IMG/VR virus record: IMGVR_UViG_3300023184_000042
Span: 62,001 to 126,000 of that record
Source of the DNA: a virus
Length of the DNA: 64,000 nt
Strand: one strand, 5' to 3'
Part shown: in pieces, positions 33,668 through 42,421 of the stretch
Layout: each line of letters starts with the position of its first letter
Position numbering within the stretch: the first letter of the stretch is position 1
Made by a program: the position numbers and the translations under genes
The notes under the pieces: model-generated
Told to the model about the DNA's origin: nothing
The model's input: the letters and a program-made list of their open reading frames with translations, nothing else
Databases searched by the model: none

Positions 33668-35260
33668 ATGTCAAATACAAATATGTCCTTAAAGGATATT
33701 ATTAAGGAAGAATACAAAAAATGTTTGTTAGATCCTGTTCACTTCATGAAGAAGTACTGTCAGATTCAACATCCACAAAAAGGTAAAATTCCATTTCACT
33801 TATATCCATTTCAAGAAAGAGCGTTACGTGATTTAAGAGACCATGATTATAATGTAATTTTAAAATCTAGACAGTTAGGTATTTCAACTTTATCTGCGGG
33901 ATATGCTTTATGGTTAATGACTTTCTTTAACGATAAAAATATTTTAGTTATTGCAACTAAACAAGAGGTTGCTAAAAACTTAGTTTTAAAGGTAAAGGTA
34001 ATGTATGAAAATTTACCTTCATGGCTGAAATTACCGGCTACAGAAGATAATAAATTATCATTAAGATTAAATAACGGTTCGCAAATTAAAGCAACGTCAT
34101 CGTCAGGGGACTCAGGTCGTTCTGAAGCATTGTCTTTATTAATAATAGATGAGGCAGCATTTATTTCCAATGTAGAAGAAATTTGGATATCAGCACAACA
34201 AACTCTAGCAACTGGAGGAGGAGCTATTATTTTATCAACGCCTAACGGTACTGGTAATTTCTTTCATCAAACATGGGTAGGGGCTGAAGAAGGAACTAAT
34301 CAATTTAACACAATTAGACTGCATTGGTCTGTGCATCCTGACAGAGATCAAGCTTGGAGAGATAAACAAGATGTTCTTTTAGGATCTAAAGGAGCCGCTC
34401 AAGAATGTGATTGTGACTTTATATCGTCTGGTCAAACTGTAATTGAAGGAGCATTATTGCAATGGTATGAACAAACTTCTGTTCAAGATCCTATAGAAAA
34501 ACGTGGTATAGACGGTAATTTATGGATTTGGGAACAGCCTGATTACACAAGAGATTACATTGTAGTAGCTGACGTTGCTCGTGGAGATGGAGGAGATTAT
34601 TCTGCATTCCACGTATTAGATGTAGAGTCAATAACTCAAGTAGCAGAATACAAAGGACAAATGAGTACTAAGGATTATGGTAATCTTTTAGTAAATATAG
34701 CTACAGAATATAATGATGCATTACTAGTAATTGAAAATGCAAATGTGGGCTGGGCTTCAATTCAAGTAGCAATAGATAGGCAATACAAAAATATTTACTA
34801 TTCTCCTAAAGATGGTGGTATATCAGATGTCTCCCAACAACTAGCACGATATGTAGATTTAAAAGATACTTCTCAAATGACTCCTGGATTTACAACTTCT
34901 TCTAGAACAAGGCCATTAGTGATATCAAAATTAGATACTTATATGAGAGAGCGAATTCCAGTAATTCGCAGTAAACGACTCATAGCAGAACTTTTTGTAT
35001 TTATTTGGAATGGTTCCAGAGCAGAAGCACAACGAGGGTATAATGACGATTTAACTATGGCATTTTGTATTACACTATGGATTAGAGATACGGCATTGAA
35101 ACTTCGTCAACAAGGAATGGAATTGAATAGAAAAACTTTAGAACACTTTGGAAAAGGTGCCGGAGCATATTCAGCAGGATACCGAAGTGATGTAGGATGG
35201 TCAATGAATACAGGTCACAATGGTCAAGGTCATGATGAAGATTTACGCTGGTTATTATAA
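33668..35260 (+). CDS. Terminase large subunit (T4 gp17-like)
   Basis: 530 residues (T4 gp17 is 610). The ATPase half has the terminase-type Walker A R68-Q-L-G-I-S-T74 and a Walker B with catalytic Glu, 'LLIIDEAAFI', near residues 156-165. The nuclease half has the RNase H-like 'VVADVARGDGGDYSAF' near residue 298 and 'VIENANVGW' downstream, which supply the metal-binding acids. The motor packages DNA through the portal encoded next and cuts concatemers. No small subunit is recognisable in the window. The N-terminal 'MSLKDIIKEEYKK' resembles the targeting peptides of neighbouring genes, but that is probably coincidence of a helical start. Confidence 0.95.
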   Translation: MSNTNMSLKDIIKEEYKKCLLDPVHFMKKYCQIQHPQKGKIPFHLYPFQERALRDLRDHDYNVILKSRQLGISTLSAGYALWLMTFFNDKNILVIATKQEVAKNLVLKVKVMYENLPSWLKLPATEDNKLSLRLNNGSQIKATSSSGDSGRSEALSLLIIDEAAFISNVEEIWISAQQTLATGGGAIILSTPNGTGNFFHQTWVGAEEGTNQFNTIRLHWSVHPDRDQAWRDKQDVLLGSKGAAQECDCDFISSGQTVIEGALLQWYEQTSVQDPIEKRGIDGNLWIWEQPDYTRDYIVVADVARGDGGDYSAFHVLDVESITQVAEYKGQMSTKDYGNLLVNIATEYNDALLVIENANVGWASIQVAIDRQYKNIYYSPKDGGISDVSQQLARYVDLKDTSQMTPGFTTSSRTRPLVISKLDTYMRERIPVIRSKRLIAELFVFIWNGSRAEAQRGYNDDLTMAFCITLWIRDTALKLRQQGMELNRKTLEHFGKGAGAYSAGYRSDVGWSMNTGHNGQGHDEDLRWLL

Positions 35261-35266
35261 AGATTG

Positions 35267-35281
35267 ATATTTATTTAAAAT
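35267..35281 (+). promoter_or_regulatory. Putative late promoter element
   Basis: ATATTTATTTAAAAT, preceded by G; starts 29 nt before the ATG at 35296. Confidence 0.55.
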
Positions 35282-35295
35282 CACTTAATTAAATT

Positions 35296-37182
35296 ATGGC
35301 AGAAAAAACATTATTTGGTCGTCTTAAACGTCTCTTTAACAACAACGTAATTGTGCGTAAAGTTGGTAAAGATAAACTACGCGTTATTGACAATGACCAT
35401 TTACAGTCAATGGGTAATCCGCACAATTCAAGATATACCGACAGATTTACTCGTTTGCATGGAGTTCGTCCATACTCATCAAATACATACAATCCTAATT
35501 ACAATTACTTTTCTTCAAAGGTAGAGTTGTATACAGATTACGAAACAATGGATCAAGATGCTATTATCAATTCAACACTAGACATTTATGCTGATGAAGC
35601 TGTAATGAAAGATGACTTTGGTGATGTGTTAAGAATTACTAGTAATGACGAAAATACAAAAAAGATACTTCATAACTTATTCTATGACATTTTAAATATT
35701 GAATTTAATTTATGGCCATGGGTTAGAAATATGTGTAAGTATGGAGATTTCTATTTGAAATTAGACGTAGCTGAAGAAATAGGAGTTATCAATGTAGTTC
35801 CTTTATCAGCATATGAAATTATTCGTGAGGAAGGTATGGACCCTAATAATCCATACGCTGTACAATTCAAGCAGCAAGGAGAAGGAAATATAATATATGA
35901 AAACTTTGAAATAGCTCATTTTAGATTGTTAACAGATTCAAACTTCTTACCTTATGGTAGGTCAATGATTGAAGGAGGTAGAAAAGTTTGGAAGCAATTA
36001 ACGCTAATGGAAGATGCTATGTTAATTCATAGAATCATGAGAGCTCCTGAAAAAAGAATTTTCAAAATAGACGTTGGTAATATTCCGCCTAATGAAGTTG
36101 ATTCATACATGCAGAAAATTGTCAATAATATGAAAAAGACTCCATTCGTTGATCAAAACACAGGAGATTATAATCTTAAATTTAATATGCAAAACATGTT
36201 AGAAGATTATTTCTTACCTGTAAGGGGTGGAGCTTCTGGTACTGAAATTGACACTTTAGCTGGAATGGAATTTACAGGTATTGATGATATTGAGTACTTA
36301 AGAAATAAAATGATGGCAGCTTTAAAAGTGCCAAAAGCATTTTTAGGATATGAAGAAGGAGTAGGAGGAAAAGCAACTCTTGCTGCTGAAGATGTTCGAT
36401 TTGCAAGAACTATTGAAAGACTTCAAAGAATTGTAATTTCAGAATTGTATAAAATAGCTATTGTACATTTATCTGCACAAGGTTATGAAAACTCAGAGTT
36501 AGCTGACTTTGAATTAACAATGACTTCTCCGTCGACAGTATATGAGCAAGAAAAATTAGTTCTTTATAATACCAAAGTTGATTTAGCTAAATCAATGTTA
36601 GAAGGTAAAATAATTTCCAAAGACTGGATTTTCAGAAATATATTTAATTTTGCAGATGACGAGATTGAAGAAATTGCTCAAGGTATTATTCAAGATCAAA
36701 AAGAAACTTTTAGAATGACTAAAATTTCTGAAGAAGGGGAAGATCCTTTAGATGAATTTAATAAAAAGAAAGAAGATCAAGAATCTGGTGAAGAAGGAGG
36801 CGAAGAAAGTGGTGAAGAAAAAGGTCCTGAGGGTGAAGGAGGCGAAGCTGAAGAAAAAGGAGCTAATCCATTTGGAGAAGGAATTGATGAGGACCTAGAA
36901 AAAAAATATGATAAACGTTCTAAAAATAGAAAAACACCTAAGGTACCTGAAGGAGGATGGCCAGGGGCTGGTAGGCCTAAAGAAGGAATGAAATACAATA
37001 CTCATGAACATCCTAGAGGATATGATCCAATTGGTAGAGTTGCTTGGAAAAACGCAAGAAATGAATCTGTAAATTTAATTAAAAAATACGGATTAGAAAA
37101 ATTTGTAAATAAAAAAGCGACTTTATTATCAGAACATACTAGTATAGATGATGAGTCAAGTATTTTGCCAGAAGGAAATTAA
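35296..37182 (+). CDS. Portal protein (T4 gp20-like)
   Basis: 628 residues (T4 gp20 is 524). The core 'YADEAVMKDDFGDVLRI', 'RAPEKRIFKIDVGNIPP' and 'KVPKAFLGYEEGVGGKATL' with the following Glu/Arg helix are characteristic of gp20 proteins, which form the dodecameric DNA channel at the capsid vertex. A C-terminal extension of ~130 residues is unusual. It holds a Glu/Gly-rich stretch (~490-530) and then a basic, Pro/Gly-rich segment ('GGWPGAGRPKEGMKYNTHEH'), and an L-S-E site lies ~15 residues from the end. The extension could be disordered or trimmed by the prohead protease (inference). Confidence 0.92.
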   Translation: MAEKTLFGRLKRLFNNNVIVRKVGKDKLRVIDNDHLQSMGNPHNSRYTDRFTRLHGVRPYSSNTYNPNYNYFSSKVELYTDYETMDQDAIINSTLDIYADEAVMKDDFGDVLRITSNDENTKKILHNLFYDILNIEFNLWPWVRNMCKYGDFYLKLDVAEEIGVINVVPLSAYEIIREEGMDPNNPYAVQFKQQGEGNIIYENFEIAHFRLLTDSNFLPYGRSMIEGGRKVWKQLTLMEDAMLIHRIMRAPEKRIFKIDVGNIPPNEVDSYMQKIVNNMKKTPFVDQNTGDYNLKFNMQNMLEDYFLPVRGGASGTEIDTLAGMEFTGIDDIEYLRNKMMAALKVPKAFLGYEEGVGGKATLAAEDVRFARTIERLQRIVISELYKIAIVHLSAQGYENSELADFELTMTSPSTVYEQEKLVLYNTKVDLAKSMLEGKIISKDWIFRNIFNFADDEIEEIAQGIIQDQKETFRMTKISEEGEDPLDEFNKKKEDQESGEEGGEESGEEKGPEGEGGEAEEKGANPFGEGIDEDLEKKYDKRSKNRKTPKVPEGGWPGAGRPKEGMKYNTHEHPRGYDPIGRVAWKNARNESVNLIKKYGLEKFVNKKATLLSEHTSIDDESSILPEGN

Positions 37183-37197
37183 AACATTAGAAAGTTC

Positions 37198-37212
37198 ATA
37201 TTTATTATTAAA
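37198..37212 (+). promoter_or_regulatory. Putative late promoter element
   Basis: ATATTTATTATTAAA, preceded by C; starts 33 nt before the ATG at 37231. Confidence 0.55.
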
Positions 37213-37230
37213 AAGAAACACATAGCCTGA

Positions 37231-38076
37231 ATGAAAAATTTAAAGCACTCAAAGTTTAAAAACACCGGCGTACTATTCGAATTACTTGTTCGCCAAGTTG
37301 CGTCCGATACTTTGAACAATAATGATTCAAAGGCGATACCGCTTATCAAGAAGTATTTTGCTAAATCAACAACTTTAGCAAAAGAACTTAACTTGTATCA
37401 AACTTTAGTTAAAGAGCATTTCACAAAAGAAGAAAAAGCTAATCATTTAATTGAAGCAGTGTTAGTGGCTAAATCGCAAATTAATCAAGCAACGTTGAAC
37501 AGACAAAAATATAACTTGATTAAAGAAATTCGAGATACATATAATATTGAAGATTTTTTCAAATCAAAAGTTAATAACTATAAAACTCTAGCAGCAATTT
37601 ATAAATTATTTGAATTTACCATTGCTGATAACCCTACAGAGTCTGTTAATAACAGGTACACTATTATTGAGCATATAACTCGTAAAGAAGTAAAAGTTAA
37701 AGCAGAGTTAAATGAAATGGCTGCGTTTGTTAAACAAGACAAAGATGTTAGATTGTTATCTTATAAAATTTTAGTTGATAAATTCAATGACAAATATTCA
37801 AATTTGAATGAAGGTCAAAAATCAATTTTAAGAAACTATATTAATACAGTTTCAGACGGTCCAGATTTAAAAGATTTTGTTGTTAAAGAGTCCGCTAAAC
37901 TGCAAAAAGACTTAAAGTCGTTAACTTCAAAAGTTGATGATGCTGTCGTAAAAATTAAATTAGCTGAAGTAACTAATTTGCTAAATGAGCTAGCTTCTGT
38001 TAAGACAATTAAAGACAATCATATTTTGAATTTGTTACGTTATCATGAATTAATTAAAGAACTTAAAAAAGTATAA
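37231..38076 (+). CDS. Conserved head-locus protein, helical
   Basis: 281 residues, almost entirely charged helix, with no enzyme motif. The start 'KHSKFKNTGVLFELLVRQV' and the 'NNRYTIIEHITRKEV' block belong to a family I recognise in marine T4-like phages between the portal and the prohead protease, where T4 has the prohead core genes 67 and 68. A role in prohead core assembly is therefore plausible but not proven. The next gene starts 2 nt after its stop, within a seven-gene unit running to 41336. Confidence 0.6.
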   Translation: MKNLKHSKFKNTGVLFELLVRQVASDTLNNNDSKAIPLIKKYFAKSTTLAKELNLYQTLVKEHFTKEEKANHLIEAVLVAKSQINQATLNRQKYNLIKEIRDTYNIEDFFKSKVNNYKTLAAIYKLFEFTIADNPTESVNNRYTIIEHITRKEVKVKAELNEMAAFVKQDKDVRLLSYKILVDKFNDKYSNLNEGQKSILRNYINTVSDGPDLKDFVVKESAKLQKDLKSLTSKVDDAVVKIKLAEVTNLLNELASVKTIKDNHILNLLRYHELIKELKKV

Positions 38077-38078
38077 CA

Positions 38079-38429
38079 ATGGCAAAATTCGGAGGTAATC
38101 CAGTAAACCCAGTATATGTAAACACAAGCGGTAACAATGTTGCCGGTTATTCTGGAGTATATCATCAAAGTGATGCAAACGGTTCATTTTCTAAAACTAT
38201 TAGAGTAACTGGCTCTTTAAACAATCCTTTAACACTAACAGGAAGCTTCGCAAACAATGCAGGGTTTATAGTAATGAACACCGCAAGTTTAAATTTATCA
38301 GCATCTAATGGTACTCAATATGTTGGAGCAGATTTTCATATGCCAGGGCAAAATCATACTATATATCCAATTCAATTATCATACGTTTCTGCATCTGCAG
38401 GAGGTGATATAACCGTATTATACTATTAA
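38079..38429 (+). CDS. Small beta-rich structural protein
   Basis: 116 residues, rich in Asn, Ser, Gly and Thr ('NTSGNNVAGYSGVYHQSDAN', 'TGSLNNPLTLTGSFANNAGF'), ending in hydrophobic strands 'GGDITVLYY'. The pattern is that of a small all-beta domain such as a capsid decoration or fibre-like protein. It starts 2 nt after the preceding gene and lies inside the head module, which favours a head-surface or internal role. No family is recognised with confidence. Confidence 0.5.
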   Translation: MAKFGGNPVNPVYVNTSGNNVAGYSGVYHQSDANGSFSKTIRVTGSLNNPLTLTGSFANNAGFIVMNTASLNLSASNGTQYVGADFHMPGQNHTIYPIQLSYVSASAGGDITVLYY

Positions 38430-38438
38430 AAATAATTT

Positions 38439-38867
38439 ATGTCATATTCAGATTCATTTAAAAAATTCCTTTTAAAGGAAGCAGCTTTAGATACCGGGGA
38501 GCCTAATAGATATATGTTTTTTAGTAATATTAAACAAATACATAGACAATGTGAAATTTTATTAAAAATGGATCAGGCTCAACTTGAAACTATTTTAGAT
38601 TCTGGGCATGACTGGGCTGAAGATCATATGACAGCTGCAACTACTCAAATAGACGATGTGTTTGATTTTTTAATGAATGAAACTAAGTCAGAAGTTACTG
38701 AAATGTCTGATTCAGGCGGAGCAGGACCTTACAGCACCCCTAACGCTTTTGGAGATTTAGGAAATGACACTATTGAAATGTTAGGATATAAAAAAGTCAA
38801 AAAGAAAAAATCAAATGTAGCGGAATCTACTTTTATGAGGTTGTCGTCTCAATTACATTTAAAATAA
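38439..38867 (+). CDS. Putative internal head protein with targeting peptide
   Basis: 142 residues. The N-terminus 'MSYSDSFKKFLLKEAALDTG' has the basic amphipathic form plus an L12-K-E14 site before A. The body ('FFSNIKQIHRQCEILLKMD', 'HDWAEDHMTAATTQIDDVF') is a small helical family that I recognise as common in T4-like marine phages just before the prohead protease. The C-terminus is Lys-rich ('KKVKKKK'). A prohead core or internal protein role is likely from position and peptide; biochemical function is unknown. Confidence 0.6.
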   Translation: MSYSDSFKKFLLKEAALDTGEPNRYMFFSNIKQIHRQCEILLKMDQAQLETILDSGHDWAEDHMTAATTQIDDVFDFLMNETKSEVTEMSDSGGAGPYSTPNAFGDLGNDTIEMLGYKKVKKKKSNVAESTFMRLSSQLHLK

Positions 38868-38871
38868 TATC

Positions 38872-39483
38872 ATGGAAAATAAAAAATTATTAGTAGACTA
38901 TATCACCTTTGAAGTTTCGCCAGAGAAGATAAACGAGTCTATAGAGAAAAACGGAGGCCGCTTAATGGTTAAAGGTACATTGCAAAGAGCAGACGCTTTA
39001 AATCAGAATGGACGTAAATATCCTAAAGATATATTAATGCGTGAAGCTAAAAAGTATTCTGATATTAATATCAAAGAAAGAAGAGCGTTAGGAGAATTAG
39101 ATCATCCAGATTCTTCAGTTGTCAATTTAAACAATGTATCTCATAACATTACTGAAATGCATTGGGAAGGCAATGATTTATGTGGAACTGTAGAAGTTTT
39201 ATCAACACCTTCAGGAAACATCTTAAAAGAATTATTCAAATGCGGTATTAAATTGGGCATCTCGAGCCGTGGTTTAGGGTCTGTCAAACAGCTTGGAGAA
39301 TCTGAAGTTGAAGTGCAAAATGACTTTGAATTAATTGCTTTTGATTTTGTATCTAATCCATCAACTCAAGGAGCGTTTTTAGCGCCAATGCATGAATCTG
39401 TTAATCACAATCAAACACATCAGTCATCTAAATATGGCAATGTAAATAGATTGATAACTGATATCTTAACTGACACTAAATAA
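38872..39483 (+). CDS. Prohead core protease (T4 gp21-like)
   Basis: 203 residues (T4 gp21 is 212). The family blocks are clear: 'LNQNGRKYPKDILMREAKKY', 'RRALGELDHP' with the catalytic H78, and 'KLGISSRGLGSV' with the nucleophile S131 or S132; an Asp near 158 may complete the site. The enzyme sits in the prohead core, cuts scaffold, capsid and internal proteins after (L/I)-x-E, and is then degraded, allowing capsid expansion and DNA packaging. The abundance of such sites near the N-termini of neighbouring products suggests a large substrate set in this phage. Its stop overlaps the next ATG (TAATG). Confidence 0.93.
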   Translation: MENKKLLVDYITFEVSPEKINESIEKNGGRLMVKGTLQRADALNQNGRKYPKDILMREAKKYSDINIKERRALGELDHPDSSVVNLNNVSHNITEMHWEGNDLCGTVEVLSTPSGNILKELFKCGIKLGISSRGLGSVKQLGESEVEVQNDFELIAFDFVSNPSTQGAFLAPMHESVNHNQTHQSSKYGNVNRLITDILTDTK

Positions 39484-39872
39484 TGAAAGCTGAATTGAAA
39501 AGACTTATAGAGTCAGAAGTTAGAAAAGCTTTAACTGAATCTATTACAGAACCTTCAGAGCAAATTTTAAAAGGAGCTGTAGATGTATTTAGACAACAAA
39601 CAGGTATTAATCCTGCTACTCCTACTTTAACTAAAAAAGGTAATAATGTTGTTGTTTATTCTACTTCTTTAGAAAAAGAAATTAGAACAAATATAATGAA
39701 GGCAATGTTTAATTCTTTAGCTCTAGAAGTTGTAGTAACTCCATTACCAAATATAATAGGAGGATATACATTTTTATTCAGATTTAAGTTTGTTCATCCA
39801 TTTGGTAAACAAGAAACTTTAGAGTCTGGAACAGTATTATTTAAAAATAATAAATTCTCAGCACAATTTTAA
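39483..39872 (+). CDS. Putative internal head protein
   Basis: 129 residues. The N-terminus 'MKAELKRLIESEVRKALTES' is the helical targeting type, with an L17-T-E19 site before S; the same 'EVRKAL' block occurs in the peptide of 52726-52950. The rest is a compact alpha/beta domain ('NVVVYSTSLEKEIRTNIMKA', 'FKFVHPFGKQETLESGTVLF') that I do not recognise. It is coupled to the protease gene by a one-base overlap, as expected for a protease substrate or core component. Confidence 0.55.
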   Translation: MKAELKRLIESEVRKALTESITEPSEQILKGAVDVFRQQTGINPATPTLTKKGNNVVVYSTSLEKEIRTNIMKAMFNSLALEVVVTPLPNIIGGYTFLFRFKFVHPFGKQETLESGTVLFKNNKFSAQF

Positions 39873-39873
39873 T

Positions 39874-40617
39874 ATGCCATATTCAGTAAGAAAAGAAGAT
39901 GGAAAATATGCTGTATATAAAAAAGACTCTGGCAAATTAGTTGGCAGAACAAAAGGAACAAAAGAAGCATTACGAAAATATCTAGCAGCGTTACATTTAA
40001 ACGCCGAAAACATAAATAACGAATCTATGAGTAAGAATCCTATTAAACTTGCATCACTTATTAAACTTAAGGAAAATAAGTCTGCGACCGATGGAATGTC
40101 ATCGAAACAGAAAAAAGCTTTTTTAGAAGCAGTATATAAATTTGCAGAACATTCTAAATCTATTTACAGAACTCACAATTTAAGAGAGACCTCTAAATAT
40201 TTAGGAGAAATGATCAACGCTGCAAATCATTTAACTTTATCAGAGACTGAAGAATGGTTTGATCATCAGACTGTAGGACGTCATATGAAGCATTTAGGGG
40301 AGGCTCACAAAATATTTGAAAAGACTGCTCAAGAAATGTCAACGCTTCAACAACGTCTAGAAGCTTGTTATGAAGACATAGGATCTACATTGAACAAATA
40401 TTATGATGTAGGTGGTATGGTAAACGAAGCTTCAGCAGTAGCAGGAGCAGGTCAAGATTATCAAAAGTTCTTTACAAAAGCAATGAAGAAATTTAAAATT
40501 CAAGAGCCTTCAGATTTAGAAGACGATAAATCAAAGAAAAAATTCTTTAATTGGATTGACGCTAATTATCAAGCACCTGAAGAGCCTAAAGAAGATAACG
40601 AAGAAAAAGAAGAGTAA
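39874..40617 (+). CDS. Putative internal head protein with YSVRK-type N-terminal domain
   Basis: 247 residues. Residues 1-45 ('MPYSVRKEDGKYAVYKKDSG', 'GTKEALRKYLAALHL') form a short domain that I recognise at protein ends in many phages. A second, internal targeting-like peptide follows ('SKNPIKLASLIKLKE' with L65-K-E67), and then a helical body and an acidic tail. A V-N-E-A site lies near residue 184. The layout suggests fusion of the short domain to a peptide-tagged internal protein; an internal ATG (residue 52) could also be used. Function is unknown. Confidence 0.55.
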   Translation: MPYSVRKEDGKYAVYKKDSGKLVGRTKGTKEALRKYLAALHLNAENINNESMSKNPIKLASLIKLKENKSATDGMSSKQKKAFLEAVYKFAEHSKSIYRTHNLRETSKYLGEMINAANHLTLSETEEWFDHQTVGRHMKHLGEAHKIFEKTAQEMSTLQQRLEACYEDIGSTLNKYYDVGGMVNEASAVAGAGQDYQKFFTKAMKKFKIQEPSDLEDDKSKKKFFNWIDANYQAPEEPKEDNEEKEE

Positions 40618-41336
40618 TGAGATTAGCCCCTATAGCACAAAATATTGTAATACGTTCATATATGAGAACGTTGTTAGAAAATATATCAGGCGATGCAGCT
40701 GCTGTGCAAAAACAAGTAGTTTCATTAGCTAATGAACTAAAAGCAGATGGGGAAGATATTACAGATGAAGAAGTTCAAGCTGCAATGCTTAAAGCATTAA
40801 TTGACGCAGATGGTAAATTAGACCAGGTTGATGTTTCAGATATTGAATCAATTAAAACTGAAATTAAAGAATCAAGAAGTTATTTAACCGAAGAGGGAGG
40901 CGCGCTTCATGCTATTGAGTTAGTAGGTACTATTTTAGGAAATGCCGCATTAATACATTTAATGGCAGGTGGATTTAAGAAAGTGGGTATTAATATGGAC
41001 GAATCTAAATTTAAAAAAAATATAGAAAGAGTTATTGGCTGGGTAAAAACAATAACAGGATTTCCAGCTAAAATGATGGAAAAGGCATTTACTTGGATAG
41101 CAAAAAAATTAGGGCTTGGCTTGACAGGTCAAAAAATAGCAGGATTAGCAGGTACGCTAGTTGTAACCGCTGCCTTTTTAGCATTAGCAATTTATTTATT
41201 TCCATCCATAACTTCAGGGGTTGCTTTAATGTTCGCATTATCAGGCATGATAGGAAAGTCTTTAGAAATTAAAAAAATCCTAGCTGAAATTTGGGAGCAT
41301 ATCAAAGAACATCAAGCAGAACTTAAAGCTGCTTAA
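40617..41336 (+). CDS. Putative packaged membrane protein
   Basis: 239 residues; an in-frame ATG at 40662 would give an N-terminus 'MRTLLENISGD' of the targeting type, with an L-L-E site. An acidic helical region (to ~85) precedes 'SYLTEEGGALHAIELVGTIL', containing another L-T-E site and a hydrophobic helix. Two further hydrophobic segments follow ('IAGLAGTLVVTAAFLALAIY' and 'SGVALMFALSGMIG'), separated by an amphipathic basic stretch. A membrane protein inside the head-core operon could be carried in the capsid and inserted in the host membrane after ejection (inference). The stop lies before the structured scaffold leader. Confidence 0.5.
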   Translation: MRLAPIAQNIVIRSYMRTLLENISGDAAAVQKQVVSLANELKADGEDITDEEVQAAMLKALIDADGKLDQVDVSDIESIKTEIKESRSYLTEEGGALHAIELVGTILGNAALIHLMAGGFKKVGINMDESKFKKNIERVIGWVKTITGFPAKMMEKAFTWIAKKLGLGLTGQKIAGLAGTLVVTAAFLALAIYLFPSITSGVALMFALSGMIGKSLEIKKILAEIWEHIKEHQAELKAA

Positions 41337-41386
41337 ACTTTTTATAAAAAAATAACTCAAATGGGCGTGTTTTTGTAGACACGTCC

Positions 41387-41401
41387 ATATTTATTGTTAT
41401 A
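41387..41401 (+). promoter_or_regulatory. Putative late promoter element
   Basis: ATATTTATTGTTATA, preceded by C, immediately after the first hairpin of the leader; 128 nt before the scaffold ATG. Confidence 0.45.
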
Positions 41402-41447
41402 ACGCACAATACCTTGCTCATATTACTTCTATGCAAGGTGCATGATA

Positions 41448-41462
41448 GTATTTATTCTATTA
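41448..41462 (+). promoter_or_regulatory. Second, one-mismatch late promoter element
   Basis: GTATTTATTCTATTA; 67 nt before the scaffold ATG, directly upstream of the third hairpin. Confidence 0.35.
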
Positions 41463-41514
41463 AGATTCCTAATAATCTTATTTCCGATTTTTAAAAAAAT
41501 AAGAGGACAAACAC

Positions 41515-42393
41515 ATGAAAGATTTATTGAAAGAAGCAATTGCTGATGCAAAAGCTGTAAAACAAACTGCCCTTGCTAATGCTAAATTAGCTTTAGAAGA
41601 AGCGTTTACTCCAAGACTTCAATCTATGTTATCTGCGAAATTAGCTGAAGAACTTTCTGAAGAGGAAGAAGAAGTTGAAGACACATATACAGAAGATGAA
41701 AATTACGAGGATGACACGACTTCAGAAGCTCCAGTAGAAGAAGGCGAAGAAGAAACCACTCCAGAAGACGTTCCAGCTCAAGACGAAATGGAAGAAGGAG
41801 AAGAAGATGATGATTTAGATTTAGAAGAAATCATCAGAGAATTAGAAGGCGAAGATTCAGAAGAAGAAGTAACAGAAGCAGATGATTTTAACGATTATGA
41901 TGACAATGGAGCTATTTCTGATGAAATGTCTGAAGGAGAAGACGAAGAAGATGAAGACATCGACATCAATGAAATTATTCGTTCTTTAAGAGAAGAAGAT
42001 GAAGAAGAAGAAATGACTGAAGGTGAAGAAGAAGATTCTGAGGAATTAGAAGAAGCTTATAACGTAATTCGTTTCTTAAAAGGTAAAATCAATGAAGTTA
42101 ATTTATTGAATGCTAAACTTCTTTACTCAAACAAATTGTTCCGTAATTTTGCATTGAATGAAGGTCAAAAAATGAAAGTAATTGAAAACTTTGACAGAGC
42201 TCATAATTTACGTGAAGTGAAATTAGTTTTCTCAACATTAGCTGAAGGATTCAAATCTCCATCAATTAAAAAGTCAATTAAAGAATCATACGCATCGAAG
42301 CCAGTTGCTTCAACTAAACCAGCAAAGCGTATTTTATCTGAAGGAGCTGATTTAGCATCAAGATTCCAAAAATTAGCAGGTTTAAAAAAATAA
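41515..42393 (+). CDS. Prohead scaffold core protein (T4 gp22-like)
   Basis: 292 residues (T4 gp22 is 269). Extremely acidic from ~45 to ~180, with runs of Glu/Asp, then a helical C-terminal third ('VIRFLKGKINEVNLLNAKLL', 'IENFDRAHNLREVKLVFSTL') that matches the gp22 family. It starts 'MKDLLKEAIADAK' with an L5-K-E7 site. Two C-terminal L-x-E sites precede GFK and GADLASRFQKLAGLKK. Scaffold forms the prohead core around which capsid assembles and is cut to peptides by the gp21-type protease. It lies 28 nt before the capsid gene, behind a long leader. Confidence 0.88.
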   Translation: MKDLLKEAIADAKAVKQTALANAKLALEEAFTPRLQSMLSAKLAEELSEEEEEVEDTYTEDENYEDDTTSEAPVEEGEEETTPEDVPAQDEMEEGEEDDDLDLEEIIRELEGEDSEEEVTEADDFNDYDDNGAISDEMSEGEDEEDEDIDINEIIRSLREEDEEEEMTEGEEEDSEELEEAYNVIRFLKGKINEVNLLNAKLLYSNKLFRNFALNEGQKMKVIENFDRAHNLREVKLVFSTLAEGFKSPSIKKSIKESYASKPVASTKPAKRILSEGADLASRFQKLAGLKK

Positions 42394-42421
42394 TTAAAAA
42401 CAACAAAAAACACAAAACAAT

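Larger units (their letters stand above)
41337..41514 (+). promoter_or_regulatory. Structured leader of the scaffold-capsid operon
   Basis: 178 nt without a gene. It holds three hairpins: GGGCGTGT/ACACGTCC (41363-41370 with 41379-41386), ACCTTGC/GCAAGGT (41411-41417 with 41433-41439) and TAAGATT/AATCTTA (41461-41467 with 41474-41480). It also has two ATATTTAT-type elements and a purine-rich AAGAGGAC about 8 nt before the ATG at 41515, one of very few Shine-Dalgarno-like sites in the window. Confidence 0.5.
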
